6,789 bases of DNA from Porphyromonadaceae bacterium (GCA_003447595.1 DLYT01000147.1:13916-20704), one strand, 5' to 3'; positions 1 through 6,327 are shown, numbered from the stretch's first letter. Notes: generated from the sequence alone by a model not told the origin. Numbers and translations: made by a program.

Positions 1-750
1 CGTGGTTCGCAGCCGGGGCTTACACCCAAAGAAACCTGTCAGTTCATTATTTCGCGCAGCGACGACGATGGAAAGACCTGGTCGGAGCCCGTGAATATAA
101 CCCAACAAACCAAGCGTCCCGAATGGTGGTTGTATGCTCCTGCTCCCGGACAAGGCATCGTGCTCAAAGATGGAACACTTGTTTTCCCTACGCAAGGTCG
201 CGATCCGAAAGGTATTCCTTTCTCGAATATAACTTACAGCAAAGATGGCGGGAAAACCTGGACTACGTCAAATCCGTCTTATACCAATACAACCGAATGT
301 GCCGTTGTGCAACTAAACGATGGAAGCTTGATGCTCAACATGCGCGACAATCGCAATGGTTCTGAAAAAGGAGAGAAGAATGGTCGTGCCGTGTTTGTAA
401 CGAGCGACTTGGGTGCTACCTGGACAGAGCATCCTTCGTCTCACGGAGCATTGAACGAACCGGTTTGTATGGCCTCGCTTCACAAGCATGAATACGGAAA
501 AGGAAAGAATGCAAAATCTGTTTTGCTTTTCTCCAATCCCGATAGCAAATACCACCGTCATCAGATTACCATCAAGGTAAGCACAGACGAGGGCAAGAGC
601 TGGAAAAAAGGAGTACTTCTCGACGAAGGTTACGGCTGGGGATATTCATGTATCACTTCCGTATCCGACGACCTGATTGGTATTTTGTATGAAAGTAGTC
701 GTGCGCACATGACCTATCAATTGATCCCACTGAAAGAGATATTGTATTAA
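1..750 (+). CDS. nanH: Exo-alpha-sialidase (GH33 neuraminidase), C-terminal part, 5' truncated by window
   Basis: The frame is open from base 1 to the TAA at 748-750 and gives 249 residues; the N-terminus, including any signal peptide, lies outside the window. The first in-frame GTG/ATG-like codons are internal, because Asp-box sequence already lies upstream of them. The fragment has four Asp-box (BNR) motifs: SDDDGKTW (residues 20-27), SKDGGKTW (80-87), TSDLGATW (134-141) and STDEGKSW (194-201). Likely GH33 active-site residues are Glu99 (in TTECAVVQL), Arg115 (in LNMRDNR), Arg186 (in KYHRHQITIKVS) and the nucleophile Tyr215 (in WGYSCI), followed by the typical LYE at 229-231. The family hydrolyses terminal sialic acids from glycans; in Bacteroidales it usually acts in the periplasm or on the surface during mucin glycan foraging. 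The C-terminus (PLKEIL) is the normal domain end, so there is no extra C-terminal module. The symbol follows usage in Bacteroides and Tannerella. The family call is firm; the linkage specificity is unknown. Confidence 0.93.
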   Translation, partial: RGSQPGLTPKETCQFIISRSDDDGKTWSEPVNITQQTKRPEWWLYAPAPGQGIVLKDGTLVFPTQGRDPKGIPFSNITYSKDGGKTWTTSNPSYTNTTECAVVQLNDGSLMLNMRDNRNGSEKGEKNGRAVFVTSDLGATWTEHPSSHGALNEPVCMASLHKHEYGKGKNAKSVLLFSNPDSKYHRHQITIKVSTDEGKSWKKGVLLDEGYGWGYSCITSVSDDLIGILYESSRAHMTYQLIPLKEILY

Positions 751-764
751 TTGAAATATGAACG

Positions 765-821
765 AACAGACTCGTTTTGCGGTCTCAATCTTGTATTGAG
801 CGCAAACGGGTCTGTTTTTTT
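765..821 (+). terminator. Intrinsic terminator of the sialidase gene
   Basis: A long hairpin starts 14 bases after the sialidase stop. The outer arm AACAGACTCGTTTTGCG pairs with CGCAAACGGGTCTGTT (one G-U pair and one bulge). A second stem, CTCAAT/ATTGAG, sits inside it. A run of seven T follows directly. This is a standard rho-independent terminator for the + strand transcript. Confidence 0.88.
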
Positions 822-826
822 ATTAG

Positions 827-1074
827 ATGAAGCTTTGGTGCGATAAAAAAGAAACTGACCAATTGATGCGGTTACGATTGTTTGAATTACATGAGAATTT
901 CTTAGCCTATAAGGTCGTATTTTTTGTGGTTTCAAAAAGAAAGCCGGTAGATATGATTCGTAACAATTTGTGTTTGCTCAACTCGTCGAGAATCCTTTCT
1001 GCAAAAACCATGTAGTAGGAGAGGGCATCGGGCGCATGCTCATTAAAACAACGAGGTATGCAGCACGGTGAGTT
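827..1074 (+). pseudogene. Possible decayed GNAT acetyltransferase remnant
   Basis: There is no intact gene here, but two frames carry GNAT-like pieces in the right order. In the frame starting at 827, the segment ETDQLMRLRLFELHENF (about 854-904) resembles the first helix of GNAT enzymes. In another frame, the segment at 1015-1071 reads VGEGIGRMLIKTTRYAAR and then a TGA; GEGIGRMLI fits the acetyl-CoA-binding motif A (G-x-G-I/A-G-x-x-L). Preceding residues in that frame (FAQLVENP) also suit a GNAT beta strand. The pieces are about 54 codons apart, shorter than in intact enzymes, so a frameshift and deletion would be needed. There is no ribosome binding site or promoter and the 62-codon frame is too short to be an enzyme. 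The match rests on two short motifs and could be chance. Confidence 0.33.
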
Positions 1075-1079
1075 GCTTT

Positions 1080-1143
1080 ACGTTTTCAATGAAAAGTGTT
1101 TTACGTTACCGTTATGAGTGAAATCACGCTTCGTTGAAAACGT
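1080..1143. repeat. 10-bp inverted repeat in the gene-free interval
   Basis: ACGTTTTCAA at 1080-1089 is exactly complementary to TTGAAAACGT at 1134-1143, with 44 bases between them. The spacer contains a smaller palindrome, GTGAAATCAC. The repeat lies just 3' of the possible GNAT remnant. No T-run follows, so it is not a terminator; it may be structural, part of a dispersed repeat, or chance. Confidence 0.4.
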
Positions 1144-1248
1144 TTTTGCGTTTCGGTGGTGACTGTTTTGGGTCACGCAGCGCGCCTGATTTCGTTGTTC
1201 CAAAAAGTAAATAAGCTTCTGAAAAGAAGTAAACAGCCTTTTTTTAAG

Positions 1249-1292
1249 AACCAAATAAGGTTTTTCGGCAAACCAAACTAGGTTTTCGGGCA
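1249..1292. repeat. Imperfect 22-bp tandem duplication
   Basis: Two adjacent 22-base units, 1249-1270 and 1271-1292, are identical at 18 of 22 positions. Both begin AACCAAA, have a central AGG followed by a T-run and CGG, and end in GGCA. Further CCGAAAA blocks follow at about 1334, 1357 and 1443. A 91-codon open frame crosses this stretch on the - strand, but it has no recognisable domain or promoter and its length is explained by the low-complexity sequence. I treat the stretch as non-coding repeat sequence. Confidence 0.5.
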
Positions 1293-1520
1293 AAATAAGC
1301 ATGATCTCAAGAAAAACCAACCGGAATTGCTCCCGAAAACCCCGTTTCCGCAACCCGAAAATTCAGCAAGATTCCTCCATCTAGCTCACAAGATTTCCTT
1401 TTATACTCCAAAATGCACCCTTCTCGCGCTCACGCCGTCTTCCCGAAAACTCGGCTTAATGTATATTCCATTCATATTGCTTTATGGGAATTGGATGCGT
1501 GCGACGCGGCATATAAAAAA
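1293..1520. other. Gene-free sequence between two converging terminators
   Basis: I see no supportable gene here. Short open frames on the + strand (for example about 1327-1542 and 1413-1688) lack ribosome binding sites and recognisable motifs, and they run into the prmA terminator or the prmA coding strand in antisense. No Bacteroidales -7 box is evident. Confidence 0.5.
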
Positions 1521-1560
1521 GAAAGCCGCCTCGACTTCCTAGTCGAGGCGGCTTTTGTTT
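1521..1560 (-). terminator. Bidirectional intrinsic terminator, main user prmA
   Basis: AAAGCCGCCTCGACT at 1522-1536 pairs perfectly with AGTCGAGGCGGCTTT at 1541-1555, a 15-bp stem with a TCCT loop. On the - strand the hairpin begins about 20 bases after the prmA stop codon and is followed by CTTTTTTAT, the expected release tract. On the + strand it is followed by TTTTGTTT, so it can also stop transcription arriving from the left. Confidence 0.93.
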
Positions 1561-1576
1561 GCTATAACGTGTTTGC

Positions 1577-2422
1577 TTATTTCATTTCGAAACCAACCAC
1601 GGCCCAGTTGTTCTTGCTGTCTTGCGTAAATAATTGCAAACCGTATTTGTTGCATTCTTCTTCAATGGCAGGGATGTCTTCTGTGTAGAATCCACTCATG
1701 TAAAGCGTTGCACCTTTCGTCATACATGCTGCGTAACGATTGATGTCGTTGAGCAAAATGTTGCGGTTGATGTTTGCGATGATAATGTCGAAGCTTTCTC
1801 CCGCTAGCAGTTCGGCCGCGCCAAGTTTAACTTCTACGTTCGGAGTCTTATTGAGTTCAACGTTTTCAACCGAGTTGTTGTATGCCCATTCGTCGATATC
1901 AATAGCCACGATTTCTTTTGCGCCACGCATTGATGCCAGAATACCAAGTACGGCTGTTCCGCAACCCATATCCAATACGCGCTTGCCTTCAACATCCATC
2001 TTAAGGATTTGAGAAAGCATTAGAAACGTTGTTTCGTGGTGGCCTGTACCGAATGCCATTTTCGGGTCGATAAGGATCTCGTATGTCGTTTGTGGAATGT
2101 CTTTGTGGAAAGTACTATGAATTACACATTCGTTACCTACTACGATAGGCTGGAAAAAGTTCTTTTCCCATTCTTCGTTCCAGTTTTCAGTTTTGATGAA
2201 CTTGTCTTCGTACGACAACGTTGCTTCGAGTGGAAACTCAGCAATCACTTGATCGATGTTTTCTTTGCTGAATTGATTTACCGGAACATAAGCTTTTAAT
2301 GTATTTCCTTCTGTAACGAAGCTTTCAAAGCCAATTGGTGACAATTCTGAGGCAAGTACATCGCTCACGATTTCAGAATCTATCTCAGAATCAATGAAGA
2401 AACTCACTTCTACGTAATCCAT
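1577..2422 (-). CDS. prmA: Ribosomal protein L11 methyltransferase
   Basis: This 281-residue cytoplasmic enzyme uses S-adenosylmethionine to methylate ribosomal protein L11. Residues 1-70 form the small N-terminal substrate-recognition domain, and the WNEEW motif (81-85) marks the linker. The segment DPKMAFGTGHHETT (119-132) is the conserved PrmA signature just before the methyltransferase fold. VLDMGCGTAVLGI (149-161) is SAM motif I, AIDID (173-177) is the acidic ribose-binding motif, and IIANINRNIL (214-223) is the NIxxN motif IV. The length is normal for the Bacteroidota form. The ATG at 2422 is chosen because the protein begins directly with the first beta strand (MDYVEVSFFI) and lies just downstream of a likely promoter; no Shine-Dalgarno sequence is visible, as is usual in this phylum. 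It stands alone on this strand, divergent from the Trp-rich protein gene. In E. coli, loss of the enzyme gives little phenotype; the role here is inferred from the family. Confidence 0.96.
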   Translation of the reverse strand: MDYVEVSFFIDSEIDSEIVSDVLASELSPIGFESFVTEGNTLKAYVPVNQFSKENIDQVIAEFPLEATLSYEDKFIKTENWNEEWEKNFFQPIVVGNECVIHSTFHKDIPQTTYEILIDPKMAFGTGHHETTFLMLSQILKMDVEGKRVLDMGCGTAVLGILASMRGAKEIVAIDIDEWAYNNSVENVELNKTPNVEVKLGAAELLAGESFDIIIANINRNILLNDINRYAACMTKGATLYMSGFYTEDIPAIEEECNKYGLQLFTQDSKNNWAVVGFEMK

Positions 2423-2455
2423 ATTGCTATTTTATTTGTTCTTTATTTAGAAGTG

Positions 2456-2463
2456 CGAAGATA
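2456..2463 (-). promoter_or_regulatory. Probable prmA promoter -7 box
   Basis: On the - strand the sequence reads TATCTTCG followed by CA, one base off the Bacteroidales consensus TAnnTTTG. It lies 33 bases upstream of the prmA start, giving a short A/T-rich leader. A good -33 TTG is not present at the expected distance, so the call is moderate. Confidence 0.45.
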
Positions 2464-2598
2464 CGCTTTTCTATATTGATATTCATGCATGCAGCCTTTT
2501 ATTTACAAATGGCGTCTTTTTAGTATTGAGGATTGAAACAGACTGTTCTTAGTGTAATATGTCTGCTGACCTGCAAATGTTAAAGATTATATACCTGC

Positions 2599-2628
2599 TT
2601 GCTTAAATAAAGCAAGAAAGTATATTTG
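2599..2628 (+). promoter_or_regulatory. Consensus Bacteroidales promoter with overlapping inverted repeat
   Basis: TTG at 2599-2601, a 19-base spacer and TATATTTG at 2621-2628 match the Bacteroidales sigma consensus (TTG, 19-21 bases, TAnnTTTG). Transcription would begin near 2635 and leave a leader of about 110 bases before the gene at 2749. The -33 element sits inside an inverted repeat, CTTGCTT (2598-2604) / AAGCAAG (2610-2616), with a 5-base centre, so a regulator bound there would block or alter this promoter. Confidence 0.65.
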
Positions 2629-2670
2629 TATAGACGATTCTTTATGCATTTGTAACACAATAGTTTTTAA

Positions 2671-2691
2671 ACCAATCAGTCACTGTTTGGT
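2671..2691 (+). promoter_or_regulatory. Imperfect palindrome in the leader, possible operator or RNA hairpin
   Basis: ACCAA (2671-2675) pairs with TTGGT (2687-2691). After one T-T mismatch, CAG pairs with CTG around a TCA centre. It lies between the two candidate -7 boxes upstream of the Trp-rich protein gene. It could be a DNA operator for the second promoter or a leader hairpin from the first. No function is shown directly. Confidence 0.35.
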
Positions 2692-2703
2692 CTTATTGTA
2701 AGT

Positions 2704-2711
2704 TATATTTG
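2704..2711 (+). promoter_or_regulatory. Second candidate -7 box upstream of the Trp-rich protein gene
   Basis: TATATTTG at 2704-2711 matches TAnnTTTG exactly, and a start near 2718 would leave a leader of about 30 bases. The nearest upstream TTG (2687-2689) is only 14 bases away, shorter than the usual 19-21, so this site is weaker than the one at 2599-2628 or depends on an activator. Confidence 0.45.
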
Positions 2712-2734
2712 TTGGTGTCAAAATTAATCATAAG

Positions 2735-2739
2735 AGGAG
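2735..2739 (+). promoter_or_regulatory. Strong Shine-Dalgarno site (AGGAG) for the Trp-rich protein gene
   Basis: AGGAG ends 9 bases before the ATG at 2749. It fixes that start and is notable because the other starts in this window have A/T-rich leaders without a clear Shine-Dalgarno sequence, as is common in Bacteroidota. Confidence 0.6.
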
Positions 2740-2748
2740 AAACAAGTT

Positions 2749-3906
2749 ATGAAACTATTCAAACTATCTTCAATTTTGTTGATGGGTATCGCTTCGCTAA
2801 ATGCCTTTGCGCAAAATAGCGAATGGGATGATGATATTTATTCGACTAAGAAGAAGAAAAGCGTTCCTGAGGTTCAGGAATACAAAGCCGTATCAAAAAG
2901 TAAATCGGCAAAAGTTATGATTACGCCCTCTAATAATTCTCGTACTGCAGATCGTGATGTTGATGAATACAACAGACGCGGCGGAAACAGAGATTATACC
3001 TCTCAAGATACAAATGATACAATTGTTCCGGTTTCAGATACCGAATATACAGAACGTATTGTAAAGTTTCATGATCCCGCAAGGATTACAATTGTAGGAG
3101 CTGATGAAGTAAACTTATACGTAGACGACGATGGCCGCTTGGTTTCGTATGATACGGATTATAGTTCTAATTATCGTTCCAACGTAAATATAAACCTTGG
3201 ATTCAACAGTTGGTATGATCCATGGTGGGGTTCGCCTTGGGGCTGGAACTCGTGGGGACCATCTTGGAGTTTCGGTTGGAATTCTTGGTGGGGTCCATCT
3301 TGGGGTTGGGGACCTTCATGGGGCTGGGGCCCGTCGTGGGGTTGCGGTTGGTACGATCCGTGTTGGGGACCTTCATGGGGTGGTCCATCATGGGGCGGTC
3401 ATTATCCTTCCTATGTTCCGGCTTATAAGAACTATCCGGGCGGAAGAGCAACTTCGTATGCAGGAGGCCGTTGGTCCTCTGGCAATAGAACTTCGGCCGG
3501 TGATCGATCGAATCGAGTAACCTCGGGTAGAGGAACATCCAATAGAACAACAGCAACAAGAGCCGACGGTGATCGCACAAGCAATCGTGTTAGTAATCGC
3601 GTTGGTGTGAACAGAAACGACCAGTCAGGTGTTACTTCTTCAAGTTCTGGCAGAACCAGAGTTGGAACAGATAGAAACTCAGGAAACCGTGTTGAGTCGA
3701 ATAGAGTCAACCAAAACAGAGAACCGATTACTAGAGATTATAACAGCAACAGTAATAATAACTACAATAATAATCGTTCGTCTGGCAGTTTCTCTTCTCC
3801 ATCGAGAGGTAGCAGCAGCGGAAGCTTTGGCGGCGGAAGTGTAGGTGGCGGAAGCAGTAGCGGAGGTCGCAATATGGGTGGTCGCAGTGGCGGCGGAAGA
3901 AGATAA
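2749..3906 (+). CDS. Secreted Trp/Gly/Pro/Ser-rich protein with Arg/Asn-rich tail, function unknown
   Basis: This 385-residue protein matches no enzyme family I recognise. Residues 1-21 form a signal peptide (lysines at 2 and 5, a hydrophobic stretch, then AFA before Gln22), so it is exported. Residues 22-150 are polar and carry a short folded-looking stretch (RIVKFHDPARITIVG, then VNLYVDDDGRLVSY). Residues 155-217 hold 19 tryptophans in 63 residues, built on repeated (W/G)GPSW units and two copies of WYDP, plus cysteines 199 and 205. Residues 240-325 repeat SNRV/SNRT/GNRV and are Arg- and Asn-rich. Residues 345-385 are Gly/Ser-rich and end in an RGG-like tail (GGRSGGGRR). I recall similar Bacteroides proteins being labelled 'vitellogenin II precursor', a name based on low complexity that carries no functional information. 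It lies 24 bases upstream of an outer membrane barrel gene and probably shares its mRNA, which suggests an envelope or surface role. The ATG is supported by AGGAG and the signal peptide. Confidence 0.85.
   Translation: MKLFKLSSILLMGIASLNAFAQNSEWDDDIYSTKKKKSVPEVQEYKAVSKSKSAKVMITPSNNSRTADRDVDEYNRRGGNRDYTSQDTNDTIVPVSDTEYTERIVKFHDPARITIVGADEVNLYVDDDGRLVSYDTDYSSNYRSNVNINLGFNSWYDPWWGSPWGWNSWGPSWSFGWNSWWGPSWGWGPSWGWGPSWGCGWYDPCWGPSWGGPSWGGHYPSYVPAYKNYPGGRATSYAGGRWSSGNRTSAGDRSNRVTSGRGTSNRTTATRADGDRTSNRVSNRVGVNRNDQSGVTSSSSGRTRVGTDRNSGNRVESNRVNQNREPITRDYNSNSNNNYNNNRSSGSFSSPSRGSSSGSFGGGSVGGGSSSGGRNMGGRSGGGRR
3211..3399 (+). repeat. In-gene repeat encoding GPSW units
   Basis: This stretch encodes residues 155-217. 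Reiterated units of the type GGNCCNTCNTGGGGN encode GPSW(G) six times, at residues 170-173, 182-185, 188-191, 194-197, 207-210 and 212-215. The third bases of the Pro and Ser codons vary between copies, so the repeat is not a very recent amplification, but its G-rich units could still slip or recombine. Confidence 0.75.
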
Positions 3907-3930
3907 TATAAGCAGAAAAATAGATAGACT

Positions 3931-5493
3931 ATGAAACGTTTAGCAATAGTTTGTGCATCCTCGCTTTTGATAGCGGGCGATGTTTGGGCGCAAGGAGAAA
4001 TAGATGCATATCGTTATTCTCAAACAGAGGTTACCGGTACCGCTCGCTCAATGAGTATGGGTGGTGCATTTGGAGCACTGGGAGGAGATATATCTTCGAT
4101 TGCAATCAATCCGGCAGGTATGTCTGTATTTAGAAAGTCTGAAGTGGCAACGACTTTGAGTTTGAGTAATATCAAAGCAAGTTCAAACCTAAATGGTAAT
4201 CAGGCTTCTGAGGACAAGTTTAAATTCAACTTTGACAACATTGGCTATGTCGGTTATTTCCCTACTGCAAACGATCGTGGTCTTATGAATTGGAATGTAG
4301 GTTTTACCTACAATCGTATCAAGAACTTTGAACGCAGATACCGAGTTGGTGGAAAGAATATGCCAAGCTCCTTGAGTGATTACATGGCGGCAAAAGCATC
4401 ATTGGGTGGATTAAAAGCCGGAGAACTGGCTCAAACAAAAGACTATGATCCATATAATAATCCAAATAACGGCGGTTATTGGTTAGAAGTATTGGGCTAC
4501 AATGCTTTTATGTTTGATCCAAAGACCGAAAGTCTTGATGAAACTAACTATGGTAGTCCGTTTACCGGTGCGCCAAACTCTGACCTTACGGTGAGTGAGC
4601 GTGGCGGTATCGATGAATACGACTTTGCTTTCAGTGGAAACATTGCCAATTTCATTAATCTAGGGGCATCTTTTTCTATTTATGACGTAGACTATAAAAT
4701 GTCGTCTAAGTATGATGAAGCATTAGAGAATGGAGCTTTGTTTCTGGATAACGAACTTCATACCGAAGGTACAGGTTACGGTTTCAAGATTGGTGCTATT
4801 GTAAATCCGGTCGATTTCTTTAGAATTGGTGTGGCTTATCACTCTCCGGTTTGGTACAACATGACCGATCGTTATATCGGCTATGCAGGTTCTGTTTACG
4901 ATCCTACCAACTCAAAAGATGAAGCTTCTACTCCGGATAACGCATATACCGATTACAACTTGCGCACTCCTGATAAGTGGGTGTTCAGTGCAGCTGCAAT
5001 CTTTGGTAAAAGCGCTGTGTTGAGCGTAGATTATGAAATCTCAAACTACAAGAATATGCACTTGTCTTATCCTGATGGGTTCTCATCTCCGGATAATGAC
5101 CTGATTAAGGAAGACTTTAAAACAGCTCGTACATTGCGTATTGGTGCAGAGGTTAAAGTAACTCCTCAATTTGCGGTAAGAGCCGGTGGTGCTTTCAGAA
5201 ATAGTCCTTTGCATGCTGAGTTTAAAGACGGCTTGCGTGAGGTGTACACTTCGGGTACTGTTCCGAATTATACACTCGATAGAGGAATGAGTATGTATAC
5301 ATTTGGTTTGGGATACCGTTTTACTCCAAACTTCTATGTGGATGCGGCTTGTGTATTGAAGCAACACAAAGAAGATGTTTACATGTTCTCTAATATCTTT
5401 TCAGATATACAAGAGTATGACATCATTTCAAATCCTGCATCTATGAAGACTAAAACAACAAATGTTTTGTTGACTTTTGGTTATAAGTTTTGA
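3931..5493 (+). CDS. OmpP1/FadL/TodX-family outer membrane transport protein
   Basis: This 520-residue outer membrane beta-barrel probably lets hydrophobic small molecules cross the outer membrane. Residues 1-20 are a signal peptide ending VWA before Gln21. Residues 36-63 (TGTARSMSMGGAFGALGGD, then AINPAGM) are the N-terminal FadL-type hatch signature, with the NPAG motif at 60-63. The rest alternates amphipathic strands with polar loops, including a long loop region at about 125-225, and ends in LLTFGYKF with the terminal Phe that marks barrels for BAM-mediated insertion. Bacteroidota members are often labelled 'hemin receptor', a label the sequence does not support. It starts 24 bases after the Trp-rich protein gene with no promoter or terminator between, so the two are probably co-transcribed, and a strong terminator follows. 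The start is the only ATG before the signal peptide. The family assignment is good; the substrate is unknown. Confidence 0.88.
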   Translation: MKRLAIVCASSLLIAGDVWAQGEIDAYRYSQTEVTGTARSMSMGGAFGALGGDISSIAINPAGMSVFRKSEVATTLSLSNIKASSNLNGNQASEDKFKFNFDNIGYVGYFPTANDRGLMNWNVGFTYNRIKNFERRYRVGGKNMPSSLSDYMAAKASLGGLKAGELAQTKDYDPYNNPNNGGYWLEVLGYNAFMFDPKTESLDETNYGSPFTGAPNSDLTVSERGGIDEYDFAFSGNIANFINLGASFSIYDVDYKMSSKYDEALENGALFLDNELHTEGTGYGFKIGAIVNPVDFFRIGVAYHSPVWYNMTDRYIGYAGSVYDPTNSKDEASTPDNAYTDYNLRTPDKWVFSAAAIFGKSAVLSVDYEISNYKNMHLSYPDGFSSPDNDLIKEDFKTARTLRIGAEVKVTPQFAVRAGGAFRNSPLHAEFKDGLREVYTSGTVPNYTLDRGMSMYTFGLGYRFTPNFYVDAACVLKQHKEDVYMFSNIFSDIQEYDIISNPASMKTKTTNVLLTFGYKF

Positions 5494-5525
5494 TTCAATT
5501 TCAGATTGATATAGTATAATAAGAG

Positions 5526-5567
5526 GCACTGTTTGAGGTTGGTAACAATCTCGAACGGTGCTTTTTT
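5526..5567 (+). terminator. Intrinsic terminator of the Trp-rich/FadL-like operon
   Basis: The left arm 5526-5541 pairs along all 16 positions with the right arm 5546-5561 (three G-U pairs), closed by a GTAA (GNRA) tetraloop and followed by six T. It begins 32 bases after the barrel stop codon and separates this operon from rpe. Confidence 0.94.
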
Positions 5568-5648
5568 ATTTTGCTAATTTTAGTTTGTTTCGAATCATTT
5601 AATTAATAAATTCGCAATTGGTACATTTTATCTCAGTTTTACTTTTTG

Positions 5649-5656
5649 TACCTTTG
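5649..5656 (+). promoter_or_regulatory. rpe promoter -7 box
   Basis: TACCTTTG followed by CA is an exact TAnnTTTG match 20 bases upstream of the rpe ATG. The -33 position (5626-5628, 20 bases upstream) reads TTT, not TTG. The upstream stretch is A/T-rich and includes the palindrome TTAATTAA at 5599-5606. Transcription would start near 5662 with a very short, A-rich leader. Confidence 0.65.
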
Positions 5657-5676
5657 CAAAAAAATAAGAAGATAAA

Positions 5677-6327
5677 ATGAGTCACATGATAGCTCCTTCG
5701 CTTTTGTCCGCAGATTTCTTGGACTTGCGAAAAGACATTGAAATGATTAATAATAGTAGTGCAGACTGGCTTCACCTTGATATCATGGATGGTGTGTTTG
5801 TTCCAAATATTTCTTTCGGTTTTCCGGTATTGGAAGCTTTGAAAGGAGTATGTACAAAACCACTTGATGTGCATTTGATGATTGTAGAACCTCAAAAGTT
5901 TATCAAGGAAATCGCTGCGGTTGGTGCTTACATGATGAATGTTCATTACGAAGCATGCACACATTTGCATCGTACTATCACTGCAATCAAAGAAGCAGGT
6001 ATGAAGGCTGGTGTTACTTTGAACCCTCATACACCGGTTTCAGTACTAGAAGATATTCTTGAAGAAGTAGACATGGTGCTTTTGATGTCGGTAAATCCGG
6101 GTTATGGTGGCCAGAAGTTTATTCCACACACAATTGAGAAAGTGGCTAAACTAAAGAAAATGATTCAAGAAAGAAACCTTGACGTATTGATTCAGGTAGA
6201 TGGTGGCGTAAACTTGCAAACTGCAAAACCTCTAATCGACGCGGGTGCTGATGTGTTGGTGGCAGGTAGCTTTGTGTTCAACGCTGCAGATCCTATCGAA
6301 ACAATCAAAGAACTGAAGGCTCTTTAA
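5677..6327 (+). CDS. rpe: Ribulose-phosphate 3-epimerase
   Basis: This cytoplasmic TIM-barrel enzyme of the pentose phosphate pathway interconverts D-ribulose 5-phosphate and D-xylulose 5-phosphate. Its 216 residues are the usual length. IAPSLLSADF (5-14) is the N-terminal signature with the substrate-binding Ser. LHLDIMDGVFVPN (32-44) gives metal ligands His33 and Asp35, the latter also the catalytic base. DVHLM (64-68) supplies His66. MSVNPGYGGQKF (137-148) is the phosphate-side loop, with Tyr where Phe is more usual. QVDGGV (173-178) supplies the second catalytic Asp175, and VAGSFVF (195-201) completes the phosphate site. All expected active-site residues are present. Translation probably starts at the ATG at 5677; Met4 is a less likely alternative. 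It has its own promoter and is followed after 55 bases by comEC, an order I know from other Bacteroidales. Confidence 0.97.
   Translation: MSHMIAPSLLSADFLDLRKDIEMINNSSADWLHLDIMDGVFVPNISFGFPVLEALKGVCTKPLDVHLMIVEPQKFIKEIAAVGAYMMNVHYEACTHLHRTITAIKEAGMKAGVTLNPHTPVSVLEDILEEVDMVLLMSVNPGYGGQKFIPHTIEKVAKLKKMIQERNLDVLIQVDGGVNLQTAKPLIDAGADVLVAGSFVFNAADPIETIKELKAL

Noticed and set aside
1216..1247. CTTCT-GAAA-AGAAG hairpin followed by a T-run at about 1239-1245
   Set aside because: The stem is only 5 bp and 9 bases separate it from the T-run, so it does not fit an intrinsic terminator.
1078..1353. 91-codon open frame on the - strand in the gap between the sialidase gene and prmA
   Set aside because: It has no promoter, ribosome binding site or recognisable motif, and much of it is repeat-derived low-complexity sequence. 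It is better explained as repeat sequence than as a gene.
2539..2565. CAGAC/GTCTG inverted repeat upstream of prmA
   Set aside because: The arms are only 5 bp with a 17-base gap, which is expected by chance in a region of this size.
3197..3710. Several open frames of 68-125 codons on both strands across the Trp-rich gene
   Set aside because: They are shadows of the G-rich GPSW and SNRV repeats in the real frame, with no start signals of their own.
3031..3903. Repeats in the Trp-rich gene considered as a CRISPR-like or minisatellite array
   Set aside because: Units are in frame, vary at third codon positions and have no uniform spacers, so they are protein repeats and not a CRISPR array.
5599..6030. 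143-codon open frame on the - strand antisense to rpe
   Set aside because: It lies opposite a fully convincing rpe gene and across its promoter, with no motif or start signal. It is an antisense shadow.
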